Source: an uncultured Bacteroidales bacterium (GTDB lineage Bacteria; Bacteroidota; Bacteroidia; Bacteroidales; Paludibacteraceae). From it: a DNA stretch of 45,053 nt. The notes under the pieces were generated by a model that was not told where the DNA came from, did no database searches, and was given only the letters and a program-made list of their open reading frames with translations. Both the position numbers and the translations under genes were made by a program. Below, piece by piece: positions 26,264-36,595 of the stretch; positions within the stretch are counted from its first letter, which is position 1; every line of letters starts with the position of its first letter. The stretch spans positions 1-45,053 of the forward strand of contig CAMOJP010000006.1 in assembly GCA_946617165.1 (NCBI GenBank). Direction: 5' to 3'.

Positions 26264-27127
26264 ATGGGAAAATCACGTAGATTCTTTAATATGTATCTGA
26301 CCACCACTATAAGTGTAGCGATGGTCCTCTTCCTTATTGGATTAGAATGTGTCCTGCTCTTGTCAACCGGCACGCTCATTAATCAGGTGAAAGAGAATGC
26401 AAGGGTAGAAATTGTGTTTACTCCGAATGCGGATACTTCGGATTTCAATCGTATGAAGGAGATGTTAGACGCATCTGATTACTGCTTGGAAGCACGCTTT
26501 ATTTCTGCCGAGCAAGCGCTTAAAGAACATATTGAATATCTCGGTGAAGACCCCTCTAAATTCTTAGGATTCAACCCCTTGACGGCTTCTTACGAAATGC
26601 GTGTAAGAGCAAATTATGCTAATAATGATAGTTTGGCTGTGATTGAGAACCGTTTGATGACCCTTCCTTATGTTGATAAAGTAATCTATCAAAAGGATTT
26701 GTTAACTATCCTCAATCATAATATCCATCAATTATCTGTTCTGCTTTTAGGCGTTGTGCTACTGCTCCTGTTTATTTCCTTGGCGCTTATTGGTAATACC
26801 ATTCGTCTACAGATATATGCTCAGCGTTTCTTAATCAACACGATGAAACTGGTTGGAGCAACTTCGTGGATGATCAAAGCACCTATTTTGCGTAAGAACA
26901 TGACAATGGGCTTTATAGCAGGAGTTTTAGCTGTTTTAGCCATTGCGGCTGTCTATTATTATGTAGATGTGCATATGGGTGTGCAACTCTTCCCCTTGAG
27001 CTGGCAGAATGTCACGTTTGTAGTTGGAGTAGTTATCTTAATAGGACTCTTGATTACACTATTCGCATCTCTCTTCGCAACAGGGCGTTATATACGTATG
27101 AAAACAAACACAATGTACGAAATTTAA
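26264..27127 (+). CDS. ftsX: Cell division ABC transporter-like permease FtsX
   Basis: FtsX works with the ATPase FtsE to control peptidoglycan hydrolases at the septum. The 287-residue protein shows one N-terminal membrane helix (about 13-36), a periplasmic domain (about 40-160, with VEIVFTPNADTSD and LMTLPYVDKVIYQKDLL), and three C-terminal helices forming the FtsX permease core, including the cytoplasmic-loop motif RFLINTMKLVGATSWMIKAP. No promoter match is visible between the upstream terminator and the ATG, so expression probably depends on read-through or an atypical promoter. It starts the ftsX-DUF3098-uppP-truB-queA run common in Bacteroidota. Confidence 0.92.
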   Translation: MGKSRRFFNMYLTTTISVAMVLFLIGLECVLLLSTGTLINQVKENARVEIVFTPNADTSDFNRMKEMLDASDYCLEARFISAEQALKEHIEYLGEDPSKFLGFNPLTASYEMRVRANYANNDSLAVIENRLMTLPYVDKVIYQKDLLTILNHNIHQLSVLLLGVVLLLLFISLALIGNTIRLQIYAQRFLINTMKLVGATSWMIKAPILRKNMTMGFIAGVLAVLAIAAVYYYVDVHMGVQLFPLSWQNVTFVVGVVILIGLLITLFASLFATGRYIRMKTNTMYEI

Positions 27128-27133
27128 GTAAGT

Positions 27134-27349
27134 ATGAAAAACTTATCTAAAATAAATCTTATTCTTATTGGCATTTCCTTTTTGATAGTTATTTTAGGTC
27201 TTGCCTTAATGACCGGCGCACCCAGTACGGAGACTTATAATCCGGACATTTTCTCGGTTAGACGCATCACAGTCGGTCCGATGATATCTCTACTGGGGTT
27301 TGTGTTGATGATTTTTGCAATCTTGTATAAAGGTAAAAAGAAAGAGTAG
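27134..27349 (+). CDS. DUF3098 small membrane protein
   Basis: A 71-residue protein with two membrane helices (about 8-27 and 46-65) separated by [20 protein letters not shown], the DUF3098 signature (PF11297), and a Lys-rich C-terminus. The function is unknown. Its place between ftsX and uppP is conserved in Bacteroidota, hinting at a cell-envelope or division role. It starts 6 bases after ftsX. Confidence 0.88.
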   Translation: MKNLSKINLILIGISFLIVILGLALMTGAPSTETYNPDIFSVRRITVGPMISLLGFVLMIFAILYKGKKKE

Positions 27350-27351
27350 TT

Positions 27352-28158
27352 ATGACTTGGTTAGAGGCACTCATATTAGGTATCGTACAAGGATTAACGG
27401 AGTTCTTACCTGTTTCTTCTTCCGGTCATTTGGAGATAGGTCAAGCCCTTTTGGGAACGGCAGGCGAGGAGAACTTGCTTTTTGCTGTTGCGGTACATGC
27501 AGCCACAGTGCTTTCCACGCTTGTGATTCTCTGGCGCGAAGTTGCACAACTCTTTAAGGGCACGTTTACTACACTGCAGTGGAATGAAGATAAGAATTAT
27601 GTAGCTAAGATACTGGTGTCAATGATACCTGTTTTTATCGTGGGCATGTTCTTCAAAGAGCAGGTAGAAGCTTTCTTCGGTAACGGATTACTGATTGTAG
27701 GTATATGCCTGATAATAACAGCATTCCTCCTGTGGTTGAGTGAGTTCTTAACGAAACGGCTGAATCGTGCGGGACATGAAGTCACTTATCGCGATGCGCT
27801 CATTATTGGATGTGCCCAAGCGGTGGCTGTATTGCCGGGACTGAGCCGTAGCGGTACGACGATTGCTACCGGCTTACTTTGTGGAGTAAGCAAGGATAAA
27901 GTGGCAAAGTTCTCATTTCTCATGGTACTTATCCCTATCTTAGGTGATGCCTTTTTAGAACTTCTGGATATACTCAAAGGTGAGGTTGTCGTATCGATTG
28001 GGTGGCTTCCGTTAGTAGTTGGCTTTATAGCAGCTTTCGTTACAGGATGTTTCGCTTGCCGCTTTATGATTGATATAGTTCGTCGTCAAAAACTAATATA
28101 TTTTGCCATCTACTGTCTCTGTGTCGGCGTATTTGCTATTGCCTATGGACTTTGTTGA
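27352..28158 (+). CDS. uppP: Undecaprenyl-diphosphate phosphatase (UppP/BacA)
   Basis: UppP dephosphorylates undecaprenyl pyrophosphate, recycling the lipid carrier of cell-wall synthesis and conferring intrinsic bacitracin tolerance. The 268-residue polytopic membrane protein has both signature regions: [17 protein letters not shown] (Glu17, His26) near the N-terminus and [13 protein letters not shown] around residues 162-175 with the catalytic Arg. About seven to eight hydrophobic helices are visible. It begins two bases after DUF3098 and overlaps truB by 14 bases. Confidence 0.95.
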   Translation: MTWLEALILGIVQGLTEFLPVSSSGHLEIGQALLGTAGEENLLFAVAVHAATVLSTLVILWREVAQLFKGTFTTLQWNEDKNYVAKILVSMIPVFIVGMFFKEQVEAFFGNGLLIVGICLIITAFLLWLSEFLTKRLNRAGHEVTYRDALIIGCAQAVAVLPGLSRSGTTIATGLLCGVSKDKVAKFSFLMVLIPILGDAFLELLDILKGEVVVSIGWLPLVVGFIAAFVTGCFACRFMIDIVRRQKLIYFAIYCLCVGVFAIAYGLC

Positions 28159-28843
28159 GGGGGAAATATTAGCTTTTGATAAACCATACAAGTGGACCAG
28201 TTTTGATGTGGTGGGTAAAGCTCGTTGGCTGCTATGCCACCAACTTAACCTCAAGAAACTGAAGGTGGGGCATACCGGAACATTAGACCCTCTTGCTACT
28301 GGTGTAGTAGTCGTATGCACCGGTAAAAAAACCAAACTGATTGATAAACTGCAGTATGATACCAAGGAGTATGTTGCCACTTTGCAATTAGGTGCAACCA
28401 CGCCCAGTTTTGATTTGGAGAAACCCATCGACAAAACATATCCTACGGAGCATATAACGCGCGAACTGATAGACCGGGTGATACCTACTTTTTGGGGTGA
28501 GCAGTGGCAGGTTCCACCGATGTTCTCTGCCGTTAAAGTAGATGGTAAACGCGCTTACGAATTAGCTCGCAAAGGAGAAGAAGTAGAACTAAAAGCCAAA
28601 CTGCTGGTTATTGATGAGATTGAGGTGATTGATTTTGATCAAGTTAAGATGCAATTAGTTATTCGCGTCGTATGCTCGAAGGGAACATATATTCGTGCTC
28701 TGGCGCGTGACATAGGACAAAAACTTAATAGCGGTGCACATCTTATTGCTCTCAGACGTACCCGCGTAGGGGAATATAAGGTTGAGGATTGCTTAAACTT
28801 TGAACAATTTGAACAGTTAGTATATGAAATTAAATCAATTTAA
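28145..28843 (+). CDS. truB: tRNA pseudouridine(55) synthase
   Basis: TruB isomerises U55 in the T-loop of most tRNAs. The 232-residue protein carries the opening [16 protein letters not shown], the catalytic block [14 protein letters not shown] with Asp48, [19 protein letters not shown], and the C-terminal [17 protein letters not shown]. The ATG at 28145 is preferred over 28103 because the family starts close to the LAFDKP block; it overlaps uppP by 14 bases. It overlaps queA by 20 bases. Confidence 0.95.
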   Translation: MDFVEGEILAFDKPYKWTSFDVVGKARWLLCHQLNLKKLKVGHTGTLDPLATGVVVVCTGKKTKLIDKLQYDTKEYVATLQLGATTPSFDLEKPIDKTYPTEHITRELIDRVIPTFWGEQWQVPPMFSAVKVDGKRAYELARKGEEVELKAKLLVIDEIEVIDFDQVKMQLVIRVVCSKGTYIRALARDIGQKLNSGAHLIALRRTRVGEYKVEDCLNFEQFEQLVYEIKSI

Positions 28844-29927
28844 ATTCAAACTCCCTGAAGAATTACTGGCTCAGTATCCATCTGCTTACCCGGAGGATGC
28901 GCGTATGCTCGTTTTACATCGTAAGACGGGTGAAATTGAGCATAGGACTGTACGTGATGTAGTGGATTATTTTGCGGAGGGTGATCTTTTTATCTATAAC
29001 GATACCAAAGTCTTTCCAGCGCGTTTGTATGGTCAGAAAGAGAAGACACTTGCTAATATCGAGATATTCCTTCTCCGCGAGTTGAATCATGCTACACGCT
29101 ATTGGGATGTGAATGTAGATCCGGCTCGTAAGATTCGTGTCGGTAATAAATTGTTCTTTGATCAAGACCCCTCTATCGTTGCAGAAGTAGTGGATAATAC
29201 AACTTCCCGAGGACGTACGTTCAGGTTTTTGTCTGATTATAGTGAGAGTGAGTATGTAGATCGTCTCTATGCGATGGGTACAACACCACTGCCTAAGTAT
29301 ATCCGTCGTCCGATGGATGAGGAAACATTGGCACAATATAATGAAATCTTCCACGGAGAATCGGTTGATGAAATGGACCGTGAACGTTATCAGTCTATTT
29401 TTGCTAAGTATATCGGTGCCGTGGCAGCGCCTGCTTCATGCTTGCATTTTTCAAAACAACTGCTCAAGCGCATGGAGATTTGTGGTATAGATTATACGAC
29501 GATTACTTCACATGTAGGCTTAGGTAACTTCAAGCCGATTGATGTGGATGACCTTGTTAAGCATAAGGTGGACTCCGAGCAGATATCTATCCGAAAGGAT
29601 GCGGTTTCTAAAGTAACAAAAGCGCAAGAGGGCGGTCATAGAGTATGTGCTGTCGGTACGGAAGTAATGCGCGCTTTAGAGCATGTCGCCGGTACTTCAG
29701 GACAGATTAAGGCATATGAAGGTTGGACTAACAAGTTTATCTTCCCGCCATATGACTTTACTGTGGCTAATTCGTTCTTTGTTAATTTCTATATGCCACA
29801 ATCCAGCCAGTTGCTGCAAGTCGCTGCTTTTGGCGGCTATGAGAACGTGATGAAAGCATACGAGGTAGCGGTAGATGAAAAATATCGTTTTGGTGATTAC
29901 GGAGACGCTATGTTGATAGTCAAGTAG
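28824..29927 (+). CDS. queA: S-adenosylmethionine:tRNA ribosyltransferase-isomerase
   Basis: QueA converts preQ1 at tRNA position 34 to epoxyqueuosine using the ribosyl part of SAM. The 367-residue protein shows the N-terminal FKLPEELLAQYPSAYPEDARML, LFIYNDTKVFPARLYG, then DRERYQSIFAKYIGAVAAPAS, ITSHVGLGNFKPI (equivalent of the LHVGxGTFxPV block), HRVCAVGTEVMRALEH, and the C-terminal FIFPPYDFTVANSFFVNFYMPQS. The PTAGLHF core is altered to PASCLHF, a moderate deviation from the usual sequence. It sits between truB (20-base overlap) and ung (6-base gap). Confidence 0.93.
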   Translation: MKLNQFKFKLPEELLAQYPSAYPEDARMLVLHRKTGEIEHRTVRDVVDYFAEGDLFIYNDTKVFPARLYGQKEKTLANIEIFLLRELNHATRYWDVNVDPARKIRVGNKLFFDQDPSIVAEVVDNTTSRGRTFRFLSDYSESEYVDRLYAMGTTPLPKYIRRPMDEETLAQYNEIFHGESVDEMDRERYQSIFAKYIGAVAAPASCLHFSKQLLKRMEICGIDYTTITSHVGLGNFKPIDVDDLVKHKVDSEQISIRKDAVSKVTKAQEGGHRVCAVGTEVMRALEHVAGTSGQIKAYEGWTNKFIFPPYDFTVANSFFVNFYMPQSSQLLQVAAFGGYENVMKAYEVAVDEKYRFGDYGDAMLIVK

Positions 29928-29933
29928 AAGACG

Positions 29934-30596
29934 ATGAATGTCCGAATAGATGAATCGTGGCGTAATGTGCTGCAACCGGAATTTGATAAACCATATTTCG
30001 AATTGCTGACATCCTTCGTTCGGAGTGAATACCAAACGAAACAGTGCTTTCCGCCAGCCCGTCTCATATTTAATGCTTTCGACTCGTGCCCTTTTGATAG
30101 AGTGCGAGTCGTTATCATTGGACAGGACCCATATCACGATTTCGGTCAAGCTCATGGGCTTTGTTTCTCTGTGAACGATGGGGTAGAAATTCCGCCTTCA
30201 TTAATGAATATCTATAAAGAAATAAACAGGGATTTAGGTACACCAATTCCTGTTTCAGGAAACTTAACGCGTTGGGCACAACAAGGTGTCTTGTTGCTTA
30301 ATGCTACGCTTACCGTAGTAGCACACCATCCGGGCTCGCATCAAAACAAAGGTTGGGAGGAGTTGACGGATGCTGCTATCCAGGCATTGAATACGCGCCG
30401 CAAGAATATCGTCTATATGCTGTGGGGAAGTTATGCGCAGCGTAAAGGTCAGTATATTGATCGCCGCAGTAATTTGGTACTTACAGCTCCTCACCCGAGT
30501 CCGTTATCTGCATATCGCGGATTTATTGGATGCGGGCATTTCTCGAAGGCCAATAATTATCTTATTCAACACGGCTTACCGCCGATTAATTGGTAA
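29934..30596 (+). CDS. ung: Uracil-DNA glycosylase
   Basis: Ung excises uracil from DNA in base-excision repair. The 220-residue protein has the catalytic water-activating motif GQDPYH (63-68, Asp65), the uracil-binding block LLLNATLTV, the GSHQNKGW loop and the minor-groove intercalation loop HPSPLSA (187-193). Length and motif spacing are normal for family 1 enzymes. It is 6 bases upstream of polA, so excision and resynthesis functions are co-transcribed. Confidence 0.97.
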   Translation: MNVRIDESWRNVLQPEFDKPYFELLTSFVRSEYQTKQCFPPARLIFNAFDSCPFDRVRVVIIGQDPYHDFGQAHGLCFSVNDGVEIPPSLMNIYKEINRDLGTPIPVSGNLTRWAQQGVLLLNATLTVVAHHPGSHQNKGWEELTDAAIQALNTRRKNIVYMLWGSYAQRKGQYIDRRSNLVLTAPHPSPLSAYRGFIGCGHFSKANNYLIQHGLPPINW

Positions 30597-30602
30597 TAGA
30601 AT

Positions 30603-32909
30603 ATGAATAGATTGCTTCTCGTTGATGCGTACGCCATGATATATCGAGCCTATTATGCGTTTATTAAGATGCCGCGTATGAATTCCAAAGGGGAGAATAC
30701 ATCCGCTGTCTTTGGTTTTGTAGTAACACTTGAAGACTTAATCAAACGTCTCAAGCCTTCGCATATAGCAGTGGCTTTTGACCCGCATGGACCCACATTT
30801 AGGCATGAAGCATATGAACAATACAAAGCGCAACGGCCCGAGACGCCGGAAGATATTCGTAGAGCGGTTCCTATTATCAAAGAGATTCTAAAGGCGATGA
30901 ATATTACAATCTTAGAGGAGCCCGGATATGAGGCTGATGATGTGATCGGTACGGTTTCACAGTTGGCGGAGAAGGCTGGTTTTGAAGTCTATATGGCAAC
31001 ACCAGACAAAGACTATGGACAATTAGTCACCGACCGTGTTTATATGTATCGTCCGCGGCATACCGGTGGTTTTGAACAAATGGGTACTGAAGAAGTATGT
31101 GCCAAATATGGTTTGCAGAATAAGAACCAAGTTATTGATTTGCTTGCTTTGATGGGAGATGCATCGGATAATATCCCGGGTTGTAAGGGTGTCGGAGAAA
31201 AAACGGCTGTACAGCTACTCACACAGTTTGGCGATGTAGAGAACCTGCTTGCTCATACGGATGAATTAAAAGGTGCGCTAAAAACGAAAATAGAGACACA
31301 GGCGGATGATATTCGTTTCTCCAAGTTCCTGGCAACCATTAAAACGGATGTCCCTATGGAATTTAATCCGGATGCGTTGCGTATGCGCGATAAAGATTGG
31401 GCGCAACTCAGACCTCTTTACGAAGCGTTGGAGTTTAACTCGTTCCTACGCAATGCGCCTACAGTGGAAACTAAAGTTGTTCTACCGAAAACACAATCGG
31501 TTTCACCTTCAGGTCAATTGGATTTATTTGCGGAGCCTGCAGCGACGGAGAACACAATCTCAAACGCAGAGACATATGATACGATAGAAGCGCGTCTGTG
31601 TGCGTATTTACTTAATCCTGAATTAGCGTTTAATCCTTACCGTAAGCCCGATTGGGAGGCACTTAAGGCAAATCCGGCCTTGTGGAAGTTGTACAACGAG
31701 GTCGAGTTACCCTTGGTCAAGGTACTACATGATATGGAGCAAGCCGGAGTCCGTTTCGACCTGCAGTTGTTGCGTCAGGCTGAAAGTGAACTGACGGCAG
31801 AGCTGAATGCTATTGAGGCGGAGATATATGCCTTAGCCGGTACAACGTTTAATATCAATTCACCCCGCCAAGTCGGTGAAGTGCTGTTCGACCAACTGAA
31901 ACTGGACCCGAAGGCTAAGAAGTCCAAGACAGGACAATATACGACATCGGAGGAGGTACTGCAAGCACTAAAAGAGAAACATCCTATCGTCGGTAAAATA
32001 TTAGACCAACGCGAGCTAAAGAAATTAATATCCACTTATATCTCAGCATTGCCCGGATACATTAACCCTAAAACCGGAAAAATCCACACAACGTATAATC
32101 AGACTGTTACGGCTACCGGTCGTTTGAGTTCGTCTAATCCGAATTTGCAAAACCTGCCTATTCGTTCCGAGCGCGGTCAACTCATTCGCCGTGCGGTGAT
32201 AGCTGATGAAGGATGCTTATTCCTCAGTGCGGACTACTCGCAGATAGAGTTACGTCTTTTAGCCCATATGTCGCAAGACCCCCATCTTTTGGAAGCTTTC
32301 CGTAGTGGACAGGATATTCACGCTGCCACTGCAGCAAAAATCTTCCGTACTCCTATTGAGGAAGTTACTAAGGACCAACGTCGTCGTGCAAAGACTGCCA
32401 ATTTCGGTATCATTTATGGAATTTCCGCTTTTGGTCTATCGCAGCAGTTAGATTGTTCACGAGCAGAGGCGAAAGAACTGATAGATGATTACTTTGCAGC
32501 TTTTCCGCAGGTGATTGACTATATTGAATCGCAGAAACAATTTGCTCGTGAGCATGGCTATGTGGAGACACTATTTGGTCGTCGCCGCTACTTGGCGGAC
32601 ATCAATTCCCACAATGCTACTGTTCGTGCATTCGCAGAACGTAACGCGGTTAATTCGCCTATTCAGGGTACGGCGGCTGATATCATTAAGATGGCTATGA
32701 TAGCTATCAGTAGAAATTTAACTCAGTTCAAAGATCCGCGTCTTCAACTGACCATGCAGATTCATGACGAACTATGTTTTAATGTGCCGGAAGTTCTAAT
32801 AGAATCCGTGACACAGATGGTGGTGGACGAAATGCAGAATATTGTACAGTTATCGGTTCCTCTTATCGCGGAGGCCGGAAGTGGGCACAACTGGTTGGAG
32901 GCGCATTAA
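30603..32909 (+). CDS. polA: Compact DNA polymerase I without the 3'-5' exonuclease domain
   Basis: PolA fills gaps in repair and matures Okazaki fragments. The N-terminal 5'-nuclease domain (1 to about 285) is intact: LLLVDAYAMIYRAYYAF, EADDVIGT and LMGDASDNIPGCKGVGEKTA. The polymerase domain (about 366-768) is also intact: motif A ADYSQIELR (543-551), the O-helix RRRAKTANFGIIYG, and motif C QIHDEL (719-724). Between them only about 80 residues remain where homologues hold a proofreading-type domain near 190 residues; just LCAYLLNPELAFNPYRKP recalls its end. Total length 768 is below even Taq polymerase. The linker carries QLDLF (305-309), a canonical sliding-clamp-binding pentapeptide. The gene ends three bases before the stop of the convergent aro gene. 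Confidence 0.94.
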   Translation: MNRLLLVDAYAMIYRAYYAFIKMPRMNSKGENTSAVFGFVVTLEDLIKRLKPSHIAVAFDPHGPTFRHEAYEQYKAQRPETPEDIRRAVPIIKEILKAMNITILEEPGYEADDVIGTVSQLAEKAGFEVYMATPDKDYGQLVTDRVYMYRPRHTGGFEQMGTEEVCAKYGLQNKNQVIDLLALMGDASDNIPGCKGVGEKTAVQLLTQFGDVENLLAHTDELKGALKTKIETQADDIRFSKFLATIKTDVPMEFNPDALRMRDKDWAQLRPLYEALEFNSFLRNAPTVETKVVLPKTQSVSPSGQLDLFAEPAATENTISNAETYDTIEARLCAYLLNPELAFNPYRKPDWEALKANPALWKLYNEVELPLVKVLHDMEQAGVRFDLQLLRQAESELTAELNAIEAEIYALAGTTFNINSPRQVGEVLFDQLKLDPKAKKSKTGQYTTSEEVLQALKEKHPIVGKILDQRELKKLISTYISALPGYINPKTGKIHTTYNQTVTATGRLSSSNPNLQNLPIRSERGQLIRRAVIADEGCLFLSADYSQIELRLLAHMSQDPHLLEAFRSGQDIHAATAAKIFRTPIEEVTKDQRRRAKTANFGIIYGISAFGLSQQLDCSRAEAKELIDDYFAAFPQVIDYIESQKQFAREHGYVETLFGRRRYLADINSHNATVRAFAERNAVNSPIQGTAADIIKMAMIAISRNLTQFKDPRLQLTMQIHDELCFNVPEVLIESVTQMVVDEMQNIVQLSVPLIAEAGSGHNWLEAH

Positions 32910-32912
32910 GTG

Positions 32913-33905
32913 TCATTGTTGCATCCGGATACTTTCTTGGTGAAGTGCTTCTACTATCGTTTTGACAGCCTCTTTGCTTAGTCCGTGTTTTTCAGCCCAG
33001 ATTAATCTATTAGTCATAATCTCGTTATAGCGGGAAGGCTGGAACACTTCCATATTGTTGGCTTTCTTGTATTCTCCAATTCGTTGGCTGACAGCCATTC
33101 GTCGGGCGATCGCATCCCATAATCGGTCGTCCACCTCATCAATCATCTTGCGCATCCATCGAAGTTCAATAGGGGTTGTGTAACGGTCTTGTGGCGAATG
33201 GATTATGGCGGTGAAGTGTTCCGGAGTTATTTGTTGGCGTGCGTCGCTAAGTGCGTGTTCGGGGTGGGGATGTACTTCTACCATCAGACCGTCGTATTCC
33301 AGTTCGGCAGCGTCTCTGCACAGACTCGAAACGCGCTCTGCGTCACCGCTCATGTGGGAGGGGTCAAGCAATAAACCCACTTCCGGCATATTAATTCGTA
33401 ACTGATATGCCATTTGCCAGCATGGTTGGTGATTGCAACCGCGGTGTACGGCGAGTACGTTGCTCACGGCTTGTTGTAGGCGGCGTATATTACCTTGCCA
33501 CAGTGCCTCATCTTCGTTCACGGGATTCTTGACAAATACCCCGTGTAAGTTCGTCCGATGCGGAGAATATATGATAGCATCTGCAATAGCCTGAACTGTA
33601 ATCGGACTTGCGCATGTACGAGCGCCAATCCATAGGTATTCTATTTTAGCTGCCAATGCTTTGGTTGTCTGATCTGCATTGGCCACTTCGGTAGCTACAG
33701 GAAGACCTAATTCTTTTTGTACGCGACTTAACCACAGCAGTCCCTCGTCACCAACGCCCTGAAATGACTCGGGACGGGTGCGAGGTTTCCATATTCCGGC
33801 GCGGAAAATAAGTCCCTCTATACCGGATAATGCACGAGCGGTATCCAGTACTTGCTGCTCATTTTCTGCTGCGCATGGACCTGCTATGTAAGTCATCTTA
33901 TTCAT
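32913..33905 (-). CDS. Bifunctional DAHP synthase / chorismate mutase
   Basis: DAHP synthase condenses PEP and erythrose-4-phosphate (first shikimate step); chorismate mutase makes prephenate. In the 330-residue protein the DAHP synthase part (1 to about 240) shows [40 protein letters not shown] and [11 protein letters not shown]. The C-terminal AroQ-type mutase (about 246-330) shows [34 protein letters not shown]. This fused form is common in Bacteroidota and suggests feedback control by a downstream product. Its start overlaps the valS stop (ATGA), so it is coupled to valS. Confidence 0.93.
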   Translation of the reverse strand: MNKMTYIAGPCAAENEQQVLDTARALSGIEGLIFRAGIWKPRTRPESFQGVGDEGLLWLSRVQKELGLPVATEVANADQTTKALAAKIEYLWIGARTCASPITVQAIADAIIYSPHRTNLHGVFVKNPVNEDEALWQGNIRRLQQAVSNVLAVHRGCNHQPCWQMAYQLRINMPEVGLLLDPSHMSGDAERVSSLCRDAAELEYDGLMVEVHPHPEHALSDARQQITPEHFTAIIHSPQDRYTTPIELRWMRKMIDEVDDRLWDAIARRMAVSQRIGEYKKANNMEVFQPSRYNEIMTNRLIWAEKHGLSKEAVKTIVEALHQESIRMQQ

Positions 33906-36577
33906 TTCTTGAGTGCAGCAAGGTTAGCTTGAATGGCGGCGATACGTTGTTCCGCATCGTGCTTCTTCTTGCGTTCCAATTCAACGATTTCGGGTTTGGC
34001 GTTGGCCACAAAGCGCTCGTTATTGAGTTTTGCCATTACACCGCGTAAAAAGCCTTCTTGGTGTTGTAAGTCTGCTTCCAGTTTTGAAATTTCTTCGTCC
34101 ACGTTGATGAATGCGTCAAGCGGAATGGCATATTCGGTTGTACCGATAATAAACTTAGCCGCATTAGCGTTTTCTGCAAGAGTCTCAACGCGTACGCTCA
34201 CGTTTGCTAATTTTTCAACGAGCGAATCGAGTGCTATAGGGCTAATGAGAGTCAGTTGTTCTTTAGTCGGTATGTTTTTCGAAGCGCGGATATTACGTAC
34301 GTTGGATACAATAGCTTTCAGCTCTTCCATCTTCTGCACTCTTTCATTCATAGCTTCGCTTACTTTTTCAACCTTAATGGTGGCGAACATGATGGTCTTT
34401 GATTCTCCGCCTTGCTTGCCCGGTTCCAGACCGTGCCAAAGTTCTTCGGTGATGAATGGCATAAATGGATGTAAAAGACGGAGCAATTGGTCGAAGAACT
34501 GCAAGGTCTGTTCATAGGTGGTGTGATCAATAGGCTGTTGGTAAGCCGGTTTAATCATCTCTAAGTACCATCCTGAGAATTCGTCACAGTAGAGCTTGTA
34601 AATCTCCATAAGTGCTTCGCTCAGACGATATTTGTGCATAAGGTCATCAATCTGTGCTGCAGATTCCGCTAACTTGGCGTTGAACCATTGTACGGCAGTC
34701 TTGCTGGTCTGAGGTTGTTCGAAGTCTTGTACTTCCAAGCCCTTCACCATACGGAAACAGTTCCAAATCTTATTGCAGAAGTTACGTCCTTGTTCGCACA
34801 ACGAGTCATCGTACAAGATATCATTTCCTGCAGGAGCACTGAGTAAAATACCCATCCGTACGCCGTCAGCACCGTAGCGTTCGATAAGATCTAATGGGTC
34901 CGGACTATTACCCAGACTTTTAGACATCTTACGCCCCAGTTTGTCGCGCACGATACCGGTAAAATACACATGCTTGAACGGCATGTTGCCCATATATTCG
35001 TAGCCTGCCATAATCATACGAGCTACCCAGAAGAAGATGATATCAGGTCCGGTCACGAGGTCGGCGGTGGGGTAGTAATACTGAATTTCCTTGTTATCCG
35101 GTTTGTCAATGCCGTCGAACAGTGAGATAGGCCACAGCCACGAGCTGAACCACGTATCCAACGCGCCTTCGTCTTGCACATAGTTCCCCTCAGGCTTTGA
35201 CTCTGCTACTATAATCTTGTCTGCAGGATAATCTTCCAGACCGGTTTGTGCGAGCAGGTCGGCGTCGTAGTACGCCGGGATGCGGTGACCCCACCAGAGC
35301 TGACGGCTGATACACCAGTCTTTGATATTTTCAAGCCAGTTGCGGTAGGTGTTCTTGTATTTAGCCGGATAGAAAATAATGTCGTCGTTCATCACCGGCG
35401 GCAGCGCAATGTCGGCAAAGTGCTGCATCTTGACAAACCACTGCAGGCTCAACCGCGGCTCGATAGGCACGTTCGTGCGCTCGGAATAGCCGACTTTGTT
35501 GTCATAATCTTCCACTTTCTCCACAAGGTCAAGCGCCTTCAGGTCCTCCACAATCTGCTTGCGGCAGTCGAAACGGTCCATGCCGTGGTACTTGCGTACA
35601 TTGGCTTGCAACTCTTCCTCCACGGTGTCCATATTCAGGTGCGCGTCCGGCGTGAAGATATCAATGGTCTTCAGGTTGTATTTCTGTCCTAACGCATAGT
35701 CGTTTACGTCATGTGCCGGTGTCACTTTGAGGCATCCGGTACCGAAACCTATTTCTACGTATCGGTCTTCAATGATTGGGATGACACGTCCTACACCCGG
35801 TACAATCACATGCTTGCCTTTGAGCCACTGGTTCTTCTCCTCCTTAGGGTTGATACAAACGGCTATATCGCCGAAGATGGTCTCCGGACGCGTGGTGGCT
35901 ACTACTGCGTAGTCGGCTCCTGTCTCGGGGTTGGTGACACCCGGTTCCGCCACTTTATAGCGCAGGTAGTAGAATTTAGAGTGCTCGTCGTGGTAGATGA
36001 CCTCCTCGTCGCTCAGTGCCGTCTGACGCTCCGGGTCCCAGTTCACCATGCGTAGTCCGCGGTAGATGAGACCTTTCTTATAGAGGTCGCAGAATACGTG
36101 AATAACGGCTTTAGAGCGTGTCTCGTCCATTGTGAAGGCGGTGCGGTCCCAGTCGCATGAACACCCCAGAGTACGCAGTTGTTTAAGTATGATGCCTCCG
36201 TGCTCGTCCGTCCAGTCCCAGGCGTGCTTGAGGAACTGCTCGCGAGTCAGGTCGCTTTTGTTGATACCTTGCTCTTTGAGGCGTTTGATGACCTTTGCCT
36301 CGGTAGCAATAGAGGCATGGTCGGTACCCGGCACCCAGCAAGCGTTCTTCCCCTCTAAACGAGCGCGCCGTACAAGAATATCCTGTATCGTCTCGTTCAG
36401 CACGTGACCCATATGCAGCACTCCCGTCACGTTGGGAGGAGGAATAACGATAGTGTAGGGCTCTTTTTTATTACCTTGCTCATCCACAGCATCCGGTTCG
36501 CTGTGAAAAAACTTGTTGTCAAGCCAGTATTGATACCACTTGGCTTCGATGTCTTTTGGATTATATTTTGCTTCCAT
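33902..36577 (-). CDS. valS: Valyl-tRNA synthetase
   Basis: A class I aminoacyl-tRNA synthetase, 891 residues, normal for Bacteroidota. It shows [16 protein letters not shown] with the HIGH equivalent HMGH (55-58), [14 protein letters not shown], the editing domain (about 200-400, with [12 protein letters not shown] and [12 protein letters not shown]), the KMSKS loop [10 protein letters not shown] near residue 550, and the C-terminal anticodon-binding domain plus valyl-specific coiled-coil arm (last about 70 residues, Lys/Glu-rich). It is the middle gene of a minus-strand unit, 18 bases after the DUF6359 gene. Confidence 0.97.
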   Translation of the reverse strand: MEAKYNPKDIEAKWYQYWLDNKFFHSEPDAVDEQGNKKEPYTIVIPPPNVTGVLHMGHVLNETIQDILVRRARLEGKNACWVPGTDHASIATEAKVIKRLKEQGINKSDLTREQFLKHAWDWTDEHGGIILKQLRTLGCSCDWDRTAFTMDETRSKAVIHVFCDLYKKGLIYRGLRMVNWDPERQTALSDEEVIYHDEHSKFYYLRYKVAEPGVTNPETGADYAVVATTRPETIFGDIAVCINPKEEKNQWLKGKHVIVPGVGRVIPIIEDRYVEIGFGTGCLKVTPAHDVNDYALGQKYNLKTIDIFTPDAHLNMDTVEEELQANVRKYHGMDRFDCRKQIVEDLKALDLVEKVEDYDNKVGYSERTNVPIEPRLSLQWFVKMQHFADIALPPVMNDDIIFYPAKYKNTYRNWLENIKDWCISRQLWWGHRIPAYYDADLLAQTGLEDYPADKIIVAESKPEGNYVQDEGALDTWFSSWLWPISLFDGIDKPDNKEIQYYYPTADLVTGPDIIFFWVARMIMAGYEYMGNMPFKHVYFTGIVRDKLGRKMSKSLGNSPDPLDLIERYGADGVRMGILLSAPAGNDILYDDSLCEQGRNFCNKIWNCFRMVKGLEVQDFEQPQTSKTAVQWFNAKLAESAAQIDDLMHKYRLSEALMEIYKLYCDEFSGWYLEMIKPAYQQPIDHTTYEQTLQFFDQLLRLLHPFMPFITEELWHGLEPGKQGGESKTIMFATIKVEKVSEAMNERVQKMEELKAIVSNVRNIRASKNIPTKEQLTLISPIALDSLVEKLANVSVRVETLAENANAAKFIIGTTEYAIPLDAFINVDEEISKLEADLQHQEGFLRGVMAKLNNERFVANAKPEIVELERKKKHDAEQRIAAIQANLAALKK

Positions 36578-36595
36578 ACTGAAAAAAACTTTCTA

